Assembly (NCBI GenBank): GCA_031277855.1
Contig: JAITLO010000008.1
Coordinates: 186,001 to 250,000 of the forward strand
Direction of reading: 5' to 3'
DNA from: Acidovorax sp.
GTDB taxonomy: Bacteria; Pseudomonadota; Gammaproteobacteria; Burkholderiales; Burkholderiaceae_C
DNA: 64,000 bases
The translations under genes were made by a program, and so were the position numbers. Numbering within the stretch: the stretch's first letter is position 1; every line of letters begins with the position of its first letter. Under the pieces are notes generated by a model, which was given only the letters and a program-made list of their open reading frames with translations, searched no databases and had not been told where the DNA came from. Positions 46,452-56,907 of the stretch are shown piece after piece.

Positions 46452-49042
46452 ACAGGTGTCCTTGGATTTGGATGGTTTGCCTGAGGGGGGGATGTCTCAC
46501 TGTCCTTGGGGTGTGCCAGCGGCAGCCAGAATGAAAACCGGCAGCCGGTGACCTCGGAACCATTGTAGAGGTTCTGCGCCTGCATCCGACCGTGGTGAGA
46601 CTCGACAATGCTGCGGCACAGATTCAGTCCCATGCCCATGCCTTCGGTCTTGGTGGTGAAGAAGGCTTCGAACAAACGCTCCAGCACCTCGGGCGGCAGG
46701 CCTTTGCCGCTGTCGAGCACGGCGAATTCCACGCCCTGCTTGCCGTCTTGCACATTGGGGCGAACCTGTAACTCCACGCTGCGATTTCCTGATGAACGGT
46801 TGGACAGATCCACCGATTCGGCACCGTTTTTCATCAGATTCACCAGCACCTGCTCGATCAGAATGCGGTCGGCCATGACCTGGGGCAGGCGGGCGGCGAT
46901 ATGGTGGCTCAGGCGCACATTGCGCCGGCGCAGCTCGATATTGGCCAGCTCCACCGCTTCTTCCACCATGTCGTTGACATCGGCCAGCATGCGGTTGGGC
47001 TCGCTGCGCTTCACAAAGGAGCGTATGCGCTGAATGATCTGGCCCGCGCGCTGGGCCTGGTGGGCGGTTTTTTCCAGCGCAAACTTCATCTGGTCTTCGG
47101 TCAGCGAACCATTGGCCAGGCGGGTCAGCATGCCGCTGCTGTAGTTGCTGATGGCGGTGAGGGGCTGGTTGAGCTCATGGGCCACGCTGGAGGCCATCTC
47201 GCCCATGGTGATGAGGCGGCTGACCGACTGGGCGCGTTCGGCCTGGCGGGCGTTTTGCTCCTCGGCCAGGCGGCGCGGCGTGATGTCGGTGGCAATCACC
47301 ATCTGCGCCAGGCGGCCGTCCACCCAGCTCAGATAGCGTGAGCGCACCTCCAGCCATTTGCCCAGCTCGGTCACATAAATCTCGGCATTGCCGGTGCTGG
47401 AGCTGGTCAGCTCCTCGGTGGGCAGGCCCATCAGCCCGTCCTCATCGTCCATGGTGCTGTGGTTGCGGCTGTGGGCGCTGGGCACGCCGGCCTGCTCCAC
47501 CAGGCGCAGATGGCCTTCGGCCTCGCTGCCAAACCACTGGCGGTAGAGCTTGTTGGCAAACAGCAGCTCGGTGCTGCCCAGAGGGGCCACGGACACCGAG
47601 GCATCCAGCGCCTCCAGCACCACGGTAAAGCGCTCGTGTGAGGCAGCCAGCTGGTCGCGGATGCGGTTGGGCTCGGTGATGTCCGTCATGGACGACATCC
47701 AGCCCGTGTGCTGGCCATGGGCGTCAATCAGCGGGGAGACATAGAGGCGGGCATCGAAGTGGGTGCTGTTCTTGCGCCGCACCCGCACCTGAAAGCCTCC
47801 GTGTATGGTCTTGCCCGACAGCTCGTCATGCAGCTTGGCGCGCAGTGTGTCGTAGTCGGTGTCTGGCCAATAAGGGTAGGGCGGCATCTGGCCTACCAGC
47901 TCTTGCTCGCTCCAGCCCGTCATCTGGCAAAACGCCGCATTCACATAGGTGATGCGGCCTTGCAGGTCCAGGGCGCGCATGCCGGTGAGCACGGAGTTCT
48001 CCATGGCGCGGCGGAAGTTGGTTTCCGCCACCAGGGCTTCCTGGGTGCGCATGCGCTTGCGGGTGTGGCGCCAGGTGGCCAGCAGCAGCCAGGCCGTCAT
48101 CACACTCAAGGTGCCCACCAGCCAGAACAGGGCGCTGCCCACCATGCCCAGCGAGGCACGGTAGGCCTGGGCGTGCAGCATCAGCGAGCTGCCCACCGGG
48201 CCTACGGCCACCTCGTACTGGTTGGCCCTGGGGCGCAGACCCATCCAATTTGCGGGGTGGGCCGGGGCTTGCAGCGGCGTGCCGGCCAGCAGCTTGCCGT
48301 TGTCGTCGCGCAGGCTGAGGGCGTAGCGCGCCAGCACCTCGGTGGGAATACCGTAGCGCAGCAGGCTGTCCACCGAGAACTCGGCCAGCACCACACCGCC
48401 GAATTCGCCCGAGCTGTTCAGCGGCACCTGCAGCTGCAGCATGGGGGCCAGCTGCTCGCCGGCCTCTCGGTGGGGCTGCAAATACACGGGCTGCAGCTGC
48501 AGCTTGACGGTGCGAAAGGCGTTGGCCGTCTCGCCGCTGTCCAGGGCCTCGCCCACCTGGCGCAGCTGCTCGCTGGCCACGGTGGGGGCGGCGTGGGTGG
48601 CCAGGATCTTGCCTGCCGGCGTGGCCCAGCTGAGTTCCTGCAGCTCGGGGTATTGGGTGATCAGCACCTCGGCCCGGTTGCCAAACTCGGTGGGGCCTAT
48701 GTCGGCATTGGCAGCATCCCGGGCCAGTCGCATCACCTGTTCCTGGCGCTCCAGCAGGCGCAGGCGCAGGCGCTGCTGGGCGTATTCCACATCACGGCGC
48801 AGGGCTTCCTGCTCGCGATCGACTTCTTCTGCGCGCAAATACCAGAACGCCACCAGGATTGCAGTCAGAAACAAGGCCACGGCCGCCATGGGCGCCAACG
48901 CGGCCAGCCGGTCCTGGCGCGTGGGAGAGAGGCTGCGCCACCACGTGCGCCACCAGTGCACGGGGGGCGTGGATTCGTAGAGGCTGGGGGAAGCTGTGTC
49001 TGGTCCGGAGGTGGACGGATCGGGGCGCGAATGCATGAGCAA
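46448..49042 (-). CDS. PAS-domain sensor histidine kinase (FixL/DctB-like)
   Basis: 864 residues. Two membrane helices (AALAPMAAVALFLTAILVAF near 50 and LFWLVGTLSVMTAWLLLA near 310) flank a periplasmic sensor region. Then come PAS domains (from about 345, MENSVLTGMRALDLQGRIT) and a second PAS-like segment. The HisKA box is ASSVAHELNQPLTAIS around residue 640, and the ATPase domain has NLMKNGAES, LDSGKGLPPEVL and MGMGLNLCRSIVE. It phosphorylates the overlapping FixJ-type regulator. The signal is unknown. Start 49042 or 49036. Confidence 0.9.
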   Translation of the reverse strand: MLMHSRPDPSTSGPDTASPSLYESTPPVHWWRTWWRSLSPTRQDRLAALAPMAAVALFLTAILVAFWYLRAEEVDREQEALRRDVEYAQQRLRLRLLERQEQVMRLARDAANADIGPTEFGNRAEVLITQYPELQELSWATPAGKILATHAAPTVASEQLRQVGEALDSGETANAFRTVKLQLQPVYLQPHREAGEQLAPMLQLQVPLNSSGEFGGVVLAEFSVDSLLRYGIPTEVLARYALSLRDDNGKLLAGTPLQAPAHPANWMGLRPRANQYEVAVGPVGSSLMLHAQAYRASLGMVGSALFWLVGTLSVMTAWLLLATWRHTRKRMRTQEALVAETNFRRAMENSVLTGMRALDLQGRITYVNAAFCQMTGWSEQELVGQMPPYPYWPDTDYDTLRAKLHDELSGKTIHGGFQVRVRRKNSTHFDARLYVSPLIDAHGQHTGWMSSMTDITEPNRIRDQLAASHERFTVVLEALDASVSVAPLGSTELLFANKLYRQWFGSEAEGHLRLVEQAGVPSAHSRNHSTMDDEDGLMGLPTEELTSSSTGNAEIYVTELGKWLEVRSRYLSWVDGRLAQMVIATDITPRRLAEEQNARQAERAQSVSRLITMGEMASSVAHELNQPLTAISNYSSGMLTRLANGSLTEDQMKFALEKTAHQAQRAGQIIQRIRSFVKRSEPNRMLADVNDMVEEAVELANIELRRRNVRLSHHIAARLPQVMADRILIEQVLVNLMKNGAESVDLSNRSSGNRSVELQVRPNVQDGKQGVEFAVLDSGKGLPPEVLERLFEAFFTTKTEGMGMGLNLCRSIVESHHGRMQAQNLYNGSEVTGCRFSFWLPLAHPKDSETSPPQANHPNPRTPV

Positions 49043-49125
49043 AGTGTAGGTGAATTACAGGGCTTTCCCGAGGCTCAGCCACGGTCTCAGAGTGGAGTAG
49101 AAGGATGTGCGGCTGCAGCATTTTT

Positions 49126-49163
49126 TCATATTAAGAAATCGAAAAGCACGATTTGAAATATGA
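49126..49163. promoter_or_regulatory. Nested 38-base dyad between the kinase gene and aceE
   Basis: An outer repeat TCATATT/AATATGA encloses an inner repeat AAATCG/CGATTT, nearly centred on the same axis. It lies 84 bases from the kinase start and 156 bases before aceE. Dyads of this kind in a divergent spacer usually bind a dimeric regulator. Confidence 0.6.
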
Positions 49164-49318
49164 GGAAAATATGCGAAACTTCGCCACGCTAACAAGCCCT
49201 AGGCCTGTGGGCGCTGCGTGTGCGTGACCGCATGGTGACAAGGCGGCCGCACACCCTATATCGCGCACCACAAGGCCCGGCATCAAACGACCCGAAGCCT
49301 CTTGACCAGGAGACAACC

Positions 49319-52036
49319 ATGACAGCTCAGACCGACCCCCAAGCTGGCGCCAACGCCAAGCCGAGCCTGGACGCCCAAGAATCCCGTGAGTGGATGGACG
49401 CGCTGTCCGCCGTCATCGACCGCGAGGGTGCCGAATACGCCCACCAACTGATCGAAGACCTGCTGGAACATGCCCGCCAAAACAGCGTGGACATGCCTTT
49501 CTCGGCCAAGACCGGCTACGTCAACACCATTGAAGCCGACCAGGAAGCCCGCTGCCCCGGCAATCTGATTCTGGAAGGCCGTCTGCGCGCCTATATGCGC
49601 TGGAACGCCATGGCCATGGTGGTCAAGGCCAACCGCATCCACCCGCCCGAAGGCGGTGACCTGGGTGGCCACATTGGCTCCTTCGCCTCGCTGGCGAATA
49701 TGTTTGCCGCCGGCTTCAACCATTTCTGGCATGCCGAGAGCGAAAACCACGGCGGCGACTGCCTCTACATCCAGGGCCATGTCTCGCCCGGCATCTATGC
49801 CCGCGCCTACCTGGAAGGCCGTATTTCCGAAGAGCAGCTGCTGAACTTCCGCCAGGAAGTGGATGGCAAGGGCCTGTCCAGCTACCCCCACCCCAAGCTG
49901 ATGCCCGAGTTCTGGCAGTTCCCCACGGTGTCCATGGGCCTGGGCCCGCTGATGGCCATCTACCAGGCGCGCTTCCTGAAGTATTTGCACGCCCGCGGCA
50001 TTGCCAACACCGAAAACCGCAAGGTCTGGGTGTTCTGCGGCGACGGTGAAATGGACGAAGTGGAATCGCTGGGCGCCATCTCCCTGGCCGCGCGCGAAAA
50101 CCTGGACAACCTGGTCTTCGTCATCAACTGCAATCTGCAGCGTCTGGACGGCCCGGTGCGTGGCAACGGCAAAATCATCCAGGAGCTGGAAGGCGAATTC
50201 CGTGGTTCGGGCTGGAACGTGATCAAGCTGATCTGGGGCCAGGGCTGGGACGAGCTGCTGGCCAAGGACAAGGACGGCGTGCTCAAGAAGATCATGATGG
50301 AGTGCAACGACGGCGACTACCAGTCCTTCAAGGCCAACGACGGTGCCTATGTGCGCAAGAACTTCTTCGGCCGCGATCCGCGCGCGCTGAAGATGGTCGA
50401 GCACATGAGCGACGACGAGATCTGGAACCTGCGCCGCGGTGGCCACGACTCGCAAAAAGTCTATGCCGCCTTCCACGCTGCCAATGGCCACAAGGGCCAG
50501 CCCACCGTGCTGCTGGTCAAGACCGTCAAGGGCTTTGGCATGGGCAAGATCGGTGAAGGCAAGAACACCGTGCACCAGACCAAGAAGCTGGGCGACGAGG
50601 ACATCAAGGCCTTCCGCGACCGCTTCAACATCCCCATCCCCGACAGCCAGATCGCAGACATTCCCTTCTACAAGCCGGCCGACGACACGCCGGAGATGAA
50701 GTACCTGCACGAGCGCCGCAAGGCCCTGGGCGGCTATCTGCCCCACCGCCGCGTAAAGGCCGACGAGCAGTTCACCGCACCTGCGCTGGACACCTTCAAG
50801 GCCATTTTGGAGCCCACGCCCGAAGGCCGTGAAATCTCCACCACCCAGGCCTATGTGCGTTTCCTGACCCAGTTGCTGCGCGACAAGGAAATCGGTCCCC
50901 GCGTGGTGCCCATCCTGGTGGACGAGGCCCGCACCTTTGGCATGGAAGGCCTGTTTCGCCAGATCGGTATCTACAACCCCCATGGCCAGCAGTACACCCC
51001 GGTGGACAAGGACCAGGTGATGTACTACCGCGAGGACAAGGCCGGCCAGATTCTGCAAGAAGGTATCAACGAAGCCGGCGGCATGGCCAGCTGGATTGCT
51101 GCGGCCACCAGCTACAGCACCAGCAACCGGATCATGATCCCGTTCTATGTGTACTACTCCATGTTCGGCTTCCAGCGCATTGGCGATCTGGCCTGGGCTG
51201 CGGGTGATATGCAGGCGCGCGGCTTCTTGCTGGGCGGCACCTCGGGCCGCACCACGCTGAATGGCGAAGGCCTGCAGCACGAAGACGGTCACAGCCACAT
51301 CCTGGCCAACACCGTGCCCAACTGCATCAGCTACGACCCCACCTTCGCCCATGAAGTGGCGGTGATCATGCAAGACGGCCTGCGCCGCATGGTGCAGAAC
51401 CAGGAAAACGTCTTCTACTACCTGACGCTGCTGAACGAGAACTACGCCATGCCCGGCCTCACCGCTGGCACGGAGCAGCAGATCATCAAGGGCATGTACC
51501 TGTGCAAGCCCGGCCAGAAGGTGCCGCAATCCGGCGAGCGCGTGCAACTGCTGGGCTCGGGCACCATCCTGCGCGAATCCTTCTTTGCCCAAGAGCTGCT
51601 GGAAAAGGACTGGGGCATTGCCGCCGATGTGTGGAGCTGCCCGTCCTTCAACGAGCTGACCCGCGACGGCCAGGACACCGAGCGCCACAACATGCTGCAC
51701 CCGCTGGAAACGGCCAAGCAGGCCTTTGTGACCCAGCAGCTGCAAGCCCACGCCGGCCCGGTGATTGCTTCCACCGACTACATGAAGGCCTACGCCGAGC
51801 AGATCCGCCCCTACATCCCCAAGGGCCGTACCTACAAGGTGTTGGGCACCGACGGCTTTGGCCGCTCGGACTTCCGCCGCAAGCTGCGCGAGCACTTCGA
51901 GATCGACCGCCACTACATCGTGGTGGCCGCGCTCAAGGCCCTGGCCGATGAAGGCAAGCTGCCCGTCACCAAGGTGGCCGAGGCCATTGCCAAGTACGGC
52001 ATCAAGACCGACAAGATCAACCCGCTGCACGCCTAA
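49319..52036 (+). CDS. aceE: Pyruvate dehydrogenase E1 component, homodimeric type
   Basis: 905 residues from the ATG at 49319, which follows CAGGAGA; the frame upstream to 49220 is not needed. The thiamine diphosphate site is seen in FCGDGEMDEVESLGAIS and VINCNLQRLDGP. The C-terminal half carries TSGRTTLNGEGLQHEDGHSH. This is the AceE type of enzyme, which decarboxylates pyruvate and passes acetyl to the lipoyl group on E2. It starts the operon with aceF, an unknown gene and lpdA. Confidence 0.97.
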   Translation: MTAQTDPQAGANAKPSLDAQESREWMDALSAVIDREGAEYAHQLIEDLLEHARQNSVDMPFSAKTGYVNTIEADQEARCPGNLILEGRLRAYMRWNAMAMVVKANRIHPPEGGDLGGHIGSFASLANMFAAGFNHFWHAESENHGGDCLYIQGHVSPGIYARAYLEGRISEEQLLNFRQEVDGKGLSSYPHPKLMPEFWQFPTVSMGLGPLMAIYQARFLKYLHARGIANTENRKVWVFCGDGEMDEVESLGAISLAARENLDNLVFVINCNLQRLDGPVRGNGKIIQELEGEFRGSGWNVIKLIWGQGWDELLAKDKDGVLKKIMMECNDGDYQSFKANDGAYVRKNFFGRDPRALKMVEHMSDDEIWNLRRGGHDSQKVYAAFHAANGHKGQPTVLLVKTVKGFGMGKIGEGKNTVHQTKKLGDEDIKAFRDRFNIPIPDSQIADIPFYKPADDTPEMKYLHERRKALGGYLPHRRVKADEQFTAPALDTFKAILEPTPEGREISTTQAYVRFLTQLLRDKEIGPRVVPILVDEARTFGMEGLFRQIGIYNPHGQQYTPVDKDQVMYYREDKAGQILQEGINEAGGMASWIAAATSYSTSNRIMIPFYVYYSMFGFQRIGDLAWAAGDMQARGFLLGGTSGRTTLNGEGLQHEDGHSHILANTVPNCISYDPTFAHEVAVIMQDGLRRMVQNQENVFYYLTLLNENYAMPGLTAGTEQQIIKGMYLCKPGQKVPQSGERVQLLGSGTILRESFFAQELLEKDWGIAADVWSCPSFNELTRDGQDTERHNMLHPLETAKQAFVTQQLQAHAGPVIASTDYMKAYAEQIRPYIPKGRTYKVLGTDGFGRSDFRRKLREHFEIDRHYIVVAALKALADEGKLPVTKVAEAIAKYGIKTDKINPLHA

Positions 52037-52054
52037 AACGACCGGAGACAGACA

Positions 52055-53758
52055 ATGGCACTGACAGAAATCAAGGTTCCGGACATTGGCGACTTCGACA
52101 GCGTGGGCGTGATCGAAGTGCTGGTCAAAGTGGGCGACACCATCAAGGTGGAGCAGTCGCTGGTGACCGTGGAGTCCGACAAGGCATCGATGGAAATCCC
52201 CAGCAGCCACGCCGGCGTGCTCAAGGAGCTGCGTGTGCAGCTGGGCGACAAGATCAGCGAAGGCGCGGTGATTGCCGTGCTGGAGACGGCCGACAGCGCT
52301 TCGGCGCCTGCCGCCGCTGCACCCGCTCCGGCTGCAGCGCCCGCTGCAGCTGCACAAGCTGCTCCTGCACCTATAGCAGCCCCCGTGGCTGCCGCTGCGC
52401 CGGCAGCCTCCAGCACACTGGCCATCCATATTCCCGATATCGGCGACTTCAAGGACGTGGCCGTGATCGAGATGCTGGTCAAGGTGGGCGACACCGTGAC
52501 GGCCGAGCAATCGCTGTTCACCGTGGAGTCCGACAAGGCATCGATGGAAATCCCGTCGCCCGCCGCTGGCACCATCACCGCGCTGACGCTGAAGATTGGC
52601 GACACCGTGAATGTGGGCGACGTGGTCGGCCAGATGACGGTGCAGGGCGCGCCCGTTGCTGCTGCTGCTGCTCCCGCTGCCGCAGCACCCGCTCCCGTGG
52701 CTGCAGCCCCTGTGGCCGCACCCGTTGCAGTTCCTGTGGCAGCCGCCGCCACAGCAGCCGTGGCGGCACCTGCTGCCGTGCCTGCACACAACCCCACCGT
52801 GGCCCCCACGGGCGCGCTGCCTTATGCATCGCCCTCGGTGCGCAAGTTCGCCCGCGAGCTGGGCGTGCCACTGGCCGAGGTCAAGGGCTCGGGCAACAAG
52901 GGCCGCATCACGGCTGACGACGTGCAGGCCTTCACCAAGTCGGTCATGGCCGGCGCGGTGCAAACCCTGGCACAGCAGGCCGCAGCGCCCGCCAAGTCTG
53001 GCGGTGGCAATGTCGGTGGCCTGGAAGTGCTGGCCTGGCCCAAGGTGGACTTTGCCAAGTTCGGCGCCGTGGAACGCAAGGACCTGTCGCGCATCAAGAA
53101 GATCTCGGGCGCCAACCTGCACCGCAACTGGGTAATGATTCCCCACGTCACCAACAACGACGAGGCCGACATCACCGAGCTGGAAGCCTTCCGTGTGCAG
53201 ACCAATGCCGAAAGCGCCAAGGCCAAGAGCGATGTCAAGGTGACCATGCTGGCCTTCGTCATCAAGGCCGTGGTCGCTGCGCTCAAGAGGTTCCCAGAGT
53301 TCAACGCCTCGCTGGATGGCGACACCCTGGTCTACAAGCAGTACTTCCACATCGGCTTTGCGGCGGATACGCCCAATGGCCTGGTGGTGCCCGTGCTCAA
53401 GGATGCCGACAAAAAGGGCATTTTGCAGATCAGCCAGGAAATGACCGAGCTGGCCAAAAAGGCCCGCGACGGCAAGCTGGGCGCTGCAGACATGCAAGGC
53501 GGCTGCTTCTCCATCTCGTCTCTGGGCGGCATTGGCGGCACCCACTTCACGCCCATCATCAATGCGCCCGAAGTGGCCATTCTGGGCCTGTCCAAGTCGG
53601 CCATGAAGCCGGTGTGGGACGGCAAGGCTTTTGTGCCGCGCCTGACGCTGCCTCTGAGCCTGTCTTACGACCACCGCGTCATCGACGGCGCTGCCGCCGC
53701 CCGCTTCAACGCCTACCTGGGCGCTGTGCTGGCCGACTACCGCCGCATCCTGCTGTAA
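52055..53758 (+). CDS. aceF: Dihydrolipoyllysine acetyltransferase (pyruvate dehydrogenase E2)
   Basis: 567 residues. Two lipoyl domains are present, with lysines in [10 protein letters not shown] at Lys43 and again near residue 160. Ala/Pro-rich linkers follow each. The E1/E3-binding domain lies around 255-295 (SPSVRKFARELGVPLAEVKG), and the catalytic domain ends with SYDHRVIDGAAAARFNAYLG, holding the active-site His. It moves acetyl groups from E1 to CoA. It starts 18 bases after aceE with CGGAGA upstream. Confidence 0.96.
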   Translation: MALTEIKVPDIGDFDSVGVIEVLVKVGDTIKVEQSLVTVESDKASMEIPSSHAGVLKELRVQLGDKISEGAVIAVLETADSASAPAAAAPAPAAAPAAAAQAAPAPIAAPVAAAAPAASSTLAIHIPDIGDFKDVAVIEMLVKVGDTVTAEQSLFTVESDKASMEIPSPAAGTITALTLKIGDTVNVGDVVGQMTVQGAPVAAAAAPAAAAPAPVAAAPVAAPVAVPVAAAATAAVAAPAAVPAHNPTVAPTGALPYASPSVRKFARELGVPLAEVKGSGNKGRITADDVQAFTKSVMAGAVQTLAQQAAAPAKSGGGNVGGLEVLAWPKVDFAKFGAVERKDLSRIKKISGANLHRNWVMIPHVTNNDEADITELEAFRVQTNAESAKAKSDVKVTMLAFVIKAVVAALKRFPEFNASLDGDTLVYKQYFHIGFAADTPNGLVVPVLKDADKKGILQISQEMTELAKKARDGKLGAADMQGGCFSISSLGGIGGTHFTPIINAPEVAILGLSKSAMKPVWDGKAFVPRLTLPLSLSYDHRVIDGAAAARFNAYLGAVLADYRRILL

Positions 53759-53771
53759 GCCTTGTGGCCGG

Positions 53772-53801
53772 GCAGGCCGGTTTTGTATGAAATCGGCCTG
53801 C
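53772..53801 (+). terminator. Hairpin after aceF, possible attenuator
   Basis: GCAGGCCG and CGGCCTGC form an 8-base stem with a long loop. No T-run follows, so it may slow transcription or mark an operon boundary, not end it. Confidence 0.35.
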
Positions 53802-53877
53802 AGCGCTTATCCCAATAGCACCGGCTGCTCTTGTTTTTGAGTAGCTTGTGCTTCACCTGGCAAGCCCTGTGAGTGAG

Positions 53878-54750
53878 ATGAAGAACCTGAGACAGCATCC
53901 CATCGAGCATGTGCGCGGCGTCATCCCCGGCATCCGGCCTTTTCCGGATGTGGCGGATGTCTTCGCCGAGCCGGTCGAGCGCTACGCGCGGCATTTCTTG
54001 CCGCTGGTGAGCATCGACCTGTCCATGCTCGACGATGGCTGGAGCGGGCCGATTCACCTCGTCACTCCCTGCGAACCCATGGAGGGCGTGGTGGGGGAGT
54101 GGGGCGCCGAGTTTGGCAATGCGCTGCTCAAGCCCAACTGGCTGGCTTTCAAGCTGGACGAACAAGGCAGGTACGAGCTGTTGGGCGACTGGCGCTGCTT
54201 CATGCTGGAGCAGGACCGCGCCGACTGGGCCGAGAAAAAGCACAGCTGGCGCGAGGTGCGGGACCAGCACCGTGAGCTGGTCAAACGTGGCGTTGCGCCG
54301 CCGTTTGCCCTGGACCACGAGGCCCGCTATTCCGATCGCGACAGCATGGAGCTGCACTACGCCATCCAGCACGCGGCCTATGACCAGGCCAAGCGGGACT
54401 TTGTGGCCCACGGCTGGAACCCGGCCAACGCCTGGGATGACGCTACCGAGGTGGCCAAGCTGCCCTTGTACGAGCCGGGCACGGATTGCTATGAAACCAG
54501 CTCCGGCCGCTATGTGCTGGGCGTGTTGGGCGGCCCATCCTGGGGCGGTAACTGGAGCAATGTGACCGAGCCGCTGCTCAGCAGCCTGGGCACGGAAGAC
54601 GGCGTTCACCCCATCCACCCGGAAACCGGGGCGCATTTCGAATTCATCGCCAGCACCAATGCCGATGCGTTTACCGAAATGGGCACCGAAACCCTGTTGT
54701 TCTACGAGCCCCAAAGCCGCACCGTGCTGCTGACCTTTGACTGGAGCTGA
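53878..54750 (+). CDS. Unknown protein inside the pyruvate dehydrogenase operon
   Basis: 290 residues from the ATG at 53878; GTG starts at 53848 or 53869 are also possible. I do not recognise the family. The protein is rich in Trp and acidic residues, has no signal peptide or membrane helix, and its C-terminal half contains [20 protein letters not shown] and [18 protein letters not shown]. The latter has a faint resemblance to DUF1963-like proteins. It sits between aceF and lpdA, 119 and 82 bases away. Its function in or beside the complex is open. Confidence 0.75.
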   Translation: MKNLRQHPIEHVRGVIPGIRPFPDVADVFAEPVERYARHFLPLVSIDLSMLDDGWSGPIHLVTPCEPMEGVVGEWGAEFGNALLKPNWLAFKLDEQGRYELLGDWRCFMLEQDRADWAEKKHSWREVRDQHRELVKRGVAPPFALDHEARYSDRDSMELHYAIQHAAYDQAKRDFVAHGWNPANAWDDATEVAKLPLYEPGTDCYETSSGRYVLGVLGGPSWGGNWSNVTEPLLSSLGTEDGVHPIHPETGAHFEFIASTNADAFTEMGTETLLFYEPQSRTVLLTFDWS

Positions 54751-54832
54751 GGCTTCAGAACCTGAAAAAACCGTTTTCAGCCGCACTTGTACTGTCAGGC
54801 GGCCAGAGACAAAAACCAAGATAGGAGCGCAT

Positions 54833-56683
54833 ATGAGCCTCATCGATATCAAGGTACCCGACATTGGCGACTTCGCCGAAGTGGGTGTGATCGAACTGTT
54901 GGTCAAGGTGGGCGACACCGTGGCCGTGGACCAGTCGCTGATCACCGTGGAGAGCGACAAGGCCTCCATGGAGATTCCCTCCAGCCACGCCGGCGTGGTC
55001 AAGGAAGTGAAGGTCAAGATCGGCGACAAGGTCGCCGAAGGCTCGGTCATCATCGCGCTGGAAGCGGCTGGTGAGGCGACAGCCCCTGCGGCCGCAGCAC
55101 AGTCCAATCCGGCTGCAGCGCCCACCGCACCTGCACAGGCTGCTCCTGCAGCCGTAGCAGCGCCGGTGGCTGCACCTGTGGCCAGCAACTTCAGCGGCGC
55201 TGTCGATCTGGACTGCGACGTGGTGGTGCTCGGTGGCGGCCCCGGCGGCTATTCCGCAGCCTTCCGCGCGGCCGATCTGGGCCTGAAGGTGGTGCTGGTC
55301 GAGCGCTATGCCACCCTGGGCGGCGTCTGCCTGAACGTGGGTTGCATCCCCTCCAAGGCGCTGCTGCATGTGGCCGCGGTGATGGACGAGGTCAAGCACC
55401 TCGAAGTTGCCGGCGTCAAGTTCGCTGCGCCCGAGGTGAACATCGACCAACTGCGCACCCACAAGGAAAAGGTCATCGGCAAGCTCACCGGCGGCCTGGG
55501 CCAGATGGCCAAGATGCGCAAGGTCACCGTGGTGCGTGGCTACGGCAACTTTGTCGGCGCCCACCACATCGAGGTTGAAGAGACCACGGGTGAGGGCACC
55601 GAGCGCACGGGTAGCAAGAAGGTGGTGCAGTTCAAGAACGCCATCATCGCTGCTGGCTCGCAGGCAGTGCGCCTGCCCTTTATGCCCAAGGACCCGCGCG
55701 TGGTGGACTCCACCGGCGCGCTGGAACTGAAGGAAGTGCCCAAGCGCATGTTGATTCTGGGTGGCGGCATCATCGGCCTGGAAATGGGCACGGTGTACTC
55801 CACGCTGGGCGCGCGCCTGGATGTGGTGGAAATGATGGATGGCCTGATGCAGGGCGCCGATCGTGACCTGGTCAAGATCTGGCAAAAGATGAACGCCCCG
55901 CGTTTCGACAACATCATGCTGAATACCAAAACCGTGGCCGCCGAGGCCACGCCCGAGGGCATCAAGGTCTCGTTCGCACCGGCCAAGGACGGCATCACCG
56001 TGCCCGAGCCGCAAACCTATGACCTGGTGCTGCAGGCCGTGGGCCGCACGCCCAATGGCAAGAAGATTGGCGCCGACCAGGCCGGCGTGGCCGTGACCGA
56101 CCGCGGCTTCATCGACGTCGACATCCAGATGCGCACCAACGTGCCCCACATCTTTGCCATCGGCGACATCGTGGGCCAGCCCATGCTGGCGCACAAGGCG
56201 GTGCATGAGGCCCATGTGGCGGCCGAAGTCATCGCTGGCGAGCTGCAAGGCAACAAGGAACTGGCATCCGCTGCCTTCAATGCCCGCGTCATCCCCAGCG
56301 TGGCCTATACCGATCCCGAAGTGGCATGGGTGGGTCTGACCGAAGACCAGGCCAAGGCCCAAGGTATCAAGGTCAAGAAGGGCCTGTTCCCCTGGGTGGC
56401 CTCGGGCCGCGCCATTGCCAACGGCCGCGACGAGGGCGTGACGAAGCTGCTGTTCGACGACTCGCCCGAGGCCCATGGCCACGGCAAGATCCTGGGCGGC
56501 GGCATGGTCGGCACCCACGTCGGCGACATGATTGGCGAGATCGCCCTGGCGATTGAAATGGGCGCCGACGCCGTCGACATCGGCAAGACCATCCACCCCC
56601 ACCCCACGCTGGGCGAGTCCATCGGCATGGCGGCGGAAGTGGCGCATGGCTCTTGCACGGATGTGCCCCCGGTGCGCAAGTAA
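54833..56683 (+). CDS. lpdA: Dihydrolipoyl dehydrogenase (E3) with N-terminal lipoyl domain
   Basis: 616 residues from the ATG at 54833 with ATAGGAG upstream. Residues 1-80 are a lipoyl domain (Lys43 in [10 protein letters not shown]) nearly identical to the first in aceF. A linker leads to the flavoprotein: [20 protein letters not shown], the redox disulphide [35 protein letters not shown], and the C-terminal HPHPTLGE with the catalytic His-Glu. It reoxidises dihydrolipoamide with NAD. Lipoyl-bearing E3 is known in Ralstonia and Neisseria relatives. Confidence 0.96.
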   Translation: MSLIDIKVPDIGDFAEVGVIELLVKVGDTVAVDQSLITVESDKASMEIPSSHAGVVKEVKVKIGDKVAEGSVIIALEAAGEATAPAAAAQSNPAAAPTAPAQAAPAAVAAPVAAPVASNFSGAVDLDCDVVVLGGGPGGYSAAFRAADLGLKVVLVERYATLGGVCLNVGCIPSKALLHVAAVMDEVKHLEVAGVKFAAPEVNIDQLRTHKEKVIGKLTGGLGQMAKMRKVTVVRGYGNFVGAHHIEVEETTGEGTERTGSKKVVQFKNAIIAAGSQAVRLPFMPKDPRVVDSTGALELKEVPKRMLILGGGIIGLEMGTVYSTLGARLDVVEMMDGLMQGADRDLVKIWQKMNAPRFDNIMLNTKTVAAEATPEGIKVSFAPAKDGITVPEPQTYDLVLQAVGRTPNGKKIGADQAGVAVTDRGFIDVDIQMRTNVPHIFAIGDIVGQPMLAHKAVHEAHVAAEVIAGELQGNKELASAAFNARVIPSVAYTDPEVAWVGLTEDQAKAQGIKVKKGLFPWVASGRAIANGRDEGVTKLLFDDSPEAHGHGKILGGGMVGTHVGDMIGEIALAIEMGADAVDIGKTIHPHPTLGESIGMAAEVAHGSCTDVPPVRK

Positions 56684-56705
56684 GTTTTAGAACTTGCACC
56701 AAGAC

Positions 56706-56733
56706 AAAGGCAGCCTTCGGGCTGCCTTTTTTA
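56706..56733 (+). terminator. Rho-independent terminator of the pdh operon
   Basis: AAAGGCAGCC and GGCTGCCTTT form a 10-base stem with a TTCG loop followed by a T-run. Confidence 0.93.
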
Positions 56734-56822
56734 TTACTTTGATAGCTGCTTGTGCTTGCTGTGTATGCGCGGACAGCGGATTTCGCTGCGGGTTGCCAGA
56801 GCGCGCAGAGGTGCTCAAAACC

Positions 56823-56907
56823 TTGGCATTTAACTTGGCAAAATAGTTGGCAGTATTTTGAATTTCTCTTTAATAAACAAAGAGATGCAGTATGTGTAAA
56901 CTTGGCA
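56823..56907 (+). repeat. Four TTGGCA direct repeats before and into the first fic gene
   Basis: TTGGCA occurs at 56823, 56834, 56847 and 56902, spanning the promoter and first codons of the fic gene; AACTTGGCAA is repeated exactly at two of them. One copy with TTTAAT at 56869 could be a promoter -35/-10 pair, so some may be promoter parts and others regulatory. Confidence 0.45.

Noticed and set aside
49283-53674. 1463-codon open frame on the minus strand
   Set aside because: It is antisense to aceE and aceF. It has no family motif and arises from codon bias in GC-rich genes.
54755-56647. 630-codon minus-strand open frame
   Set aside because: Antisense to lpdA, no recognisable domain.
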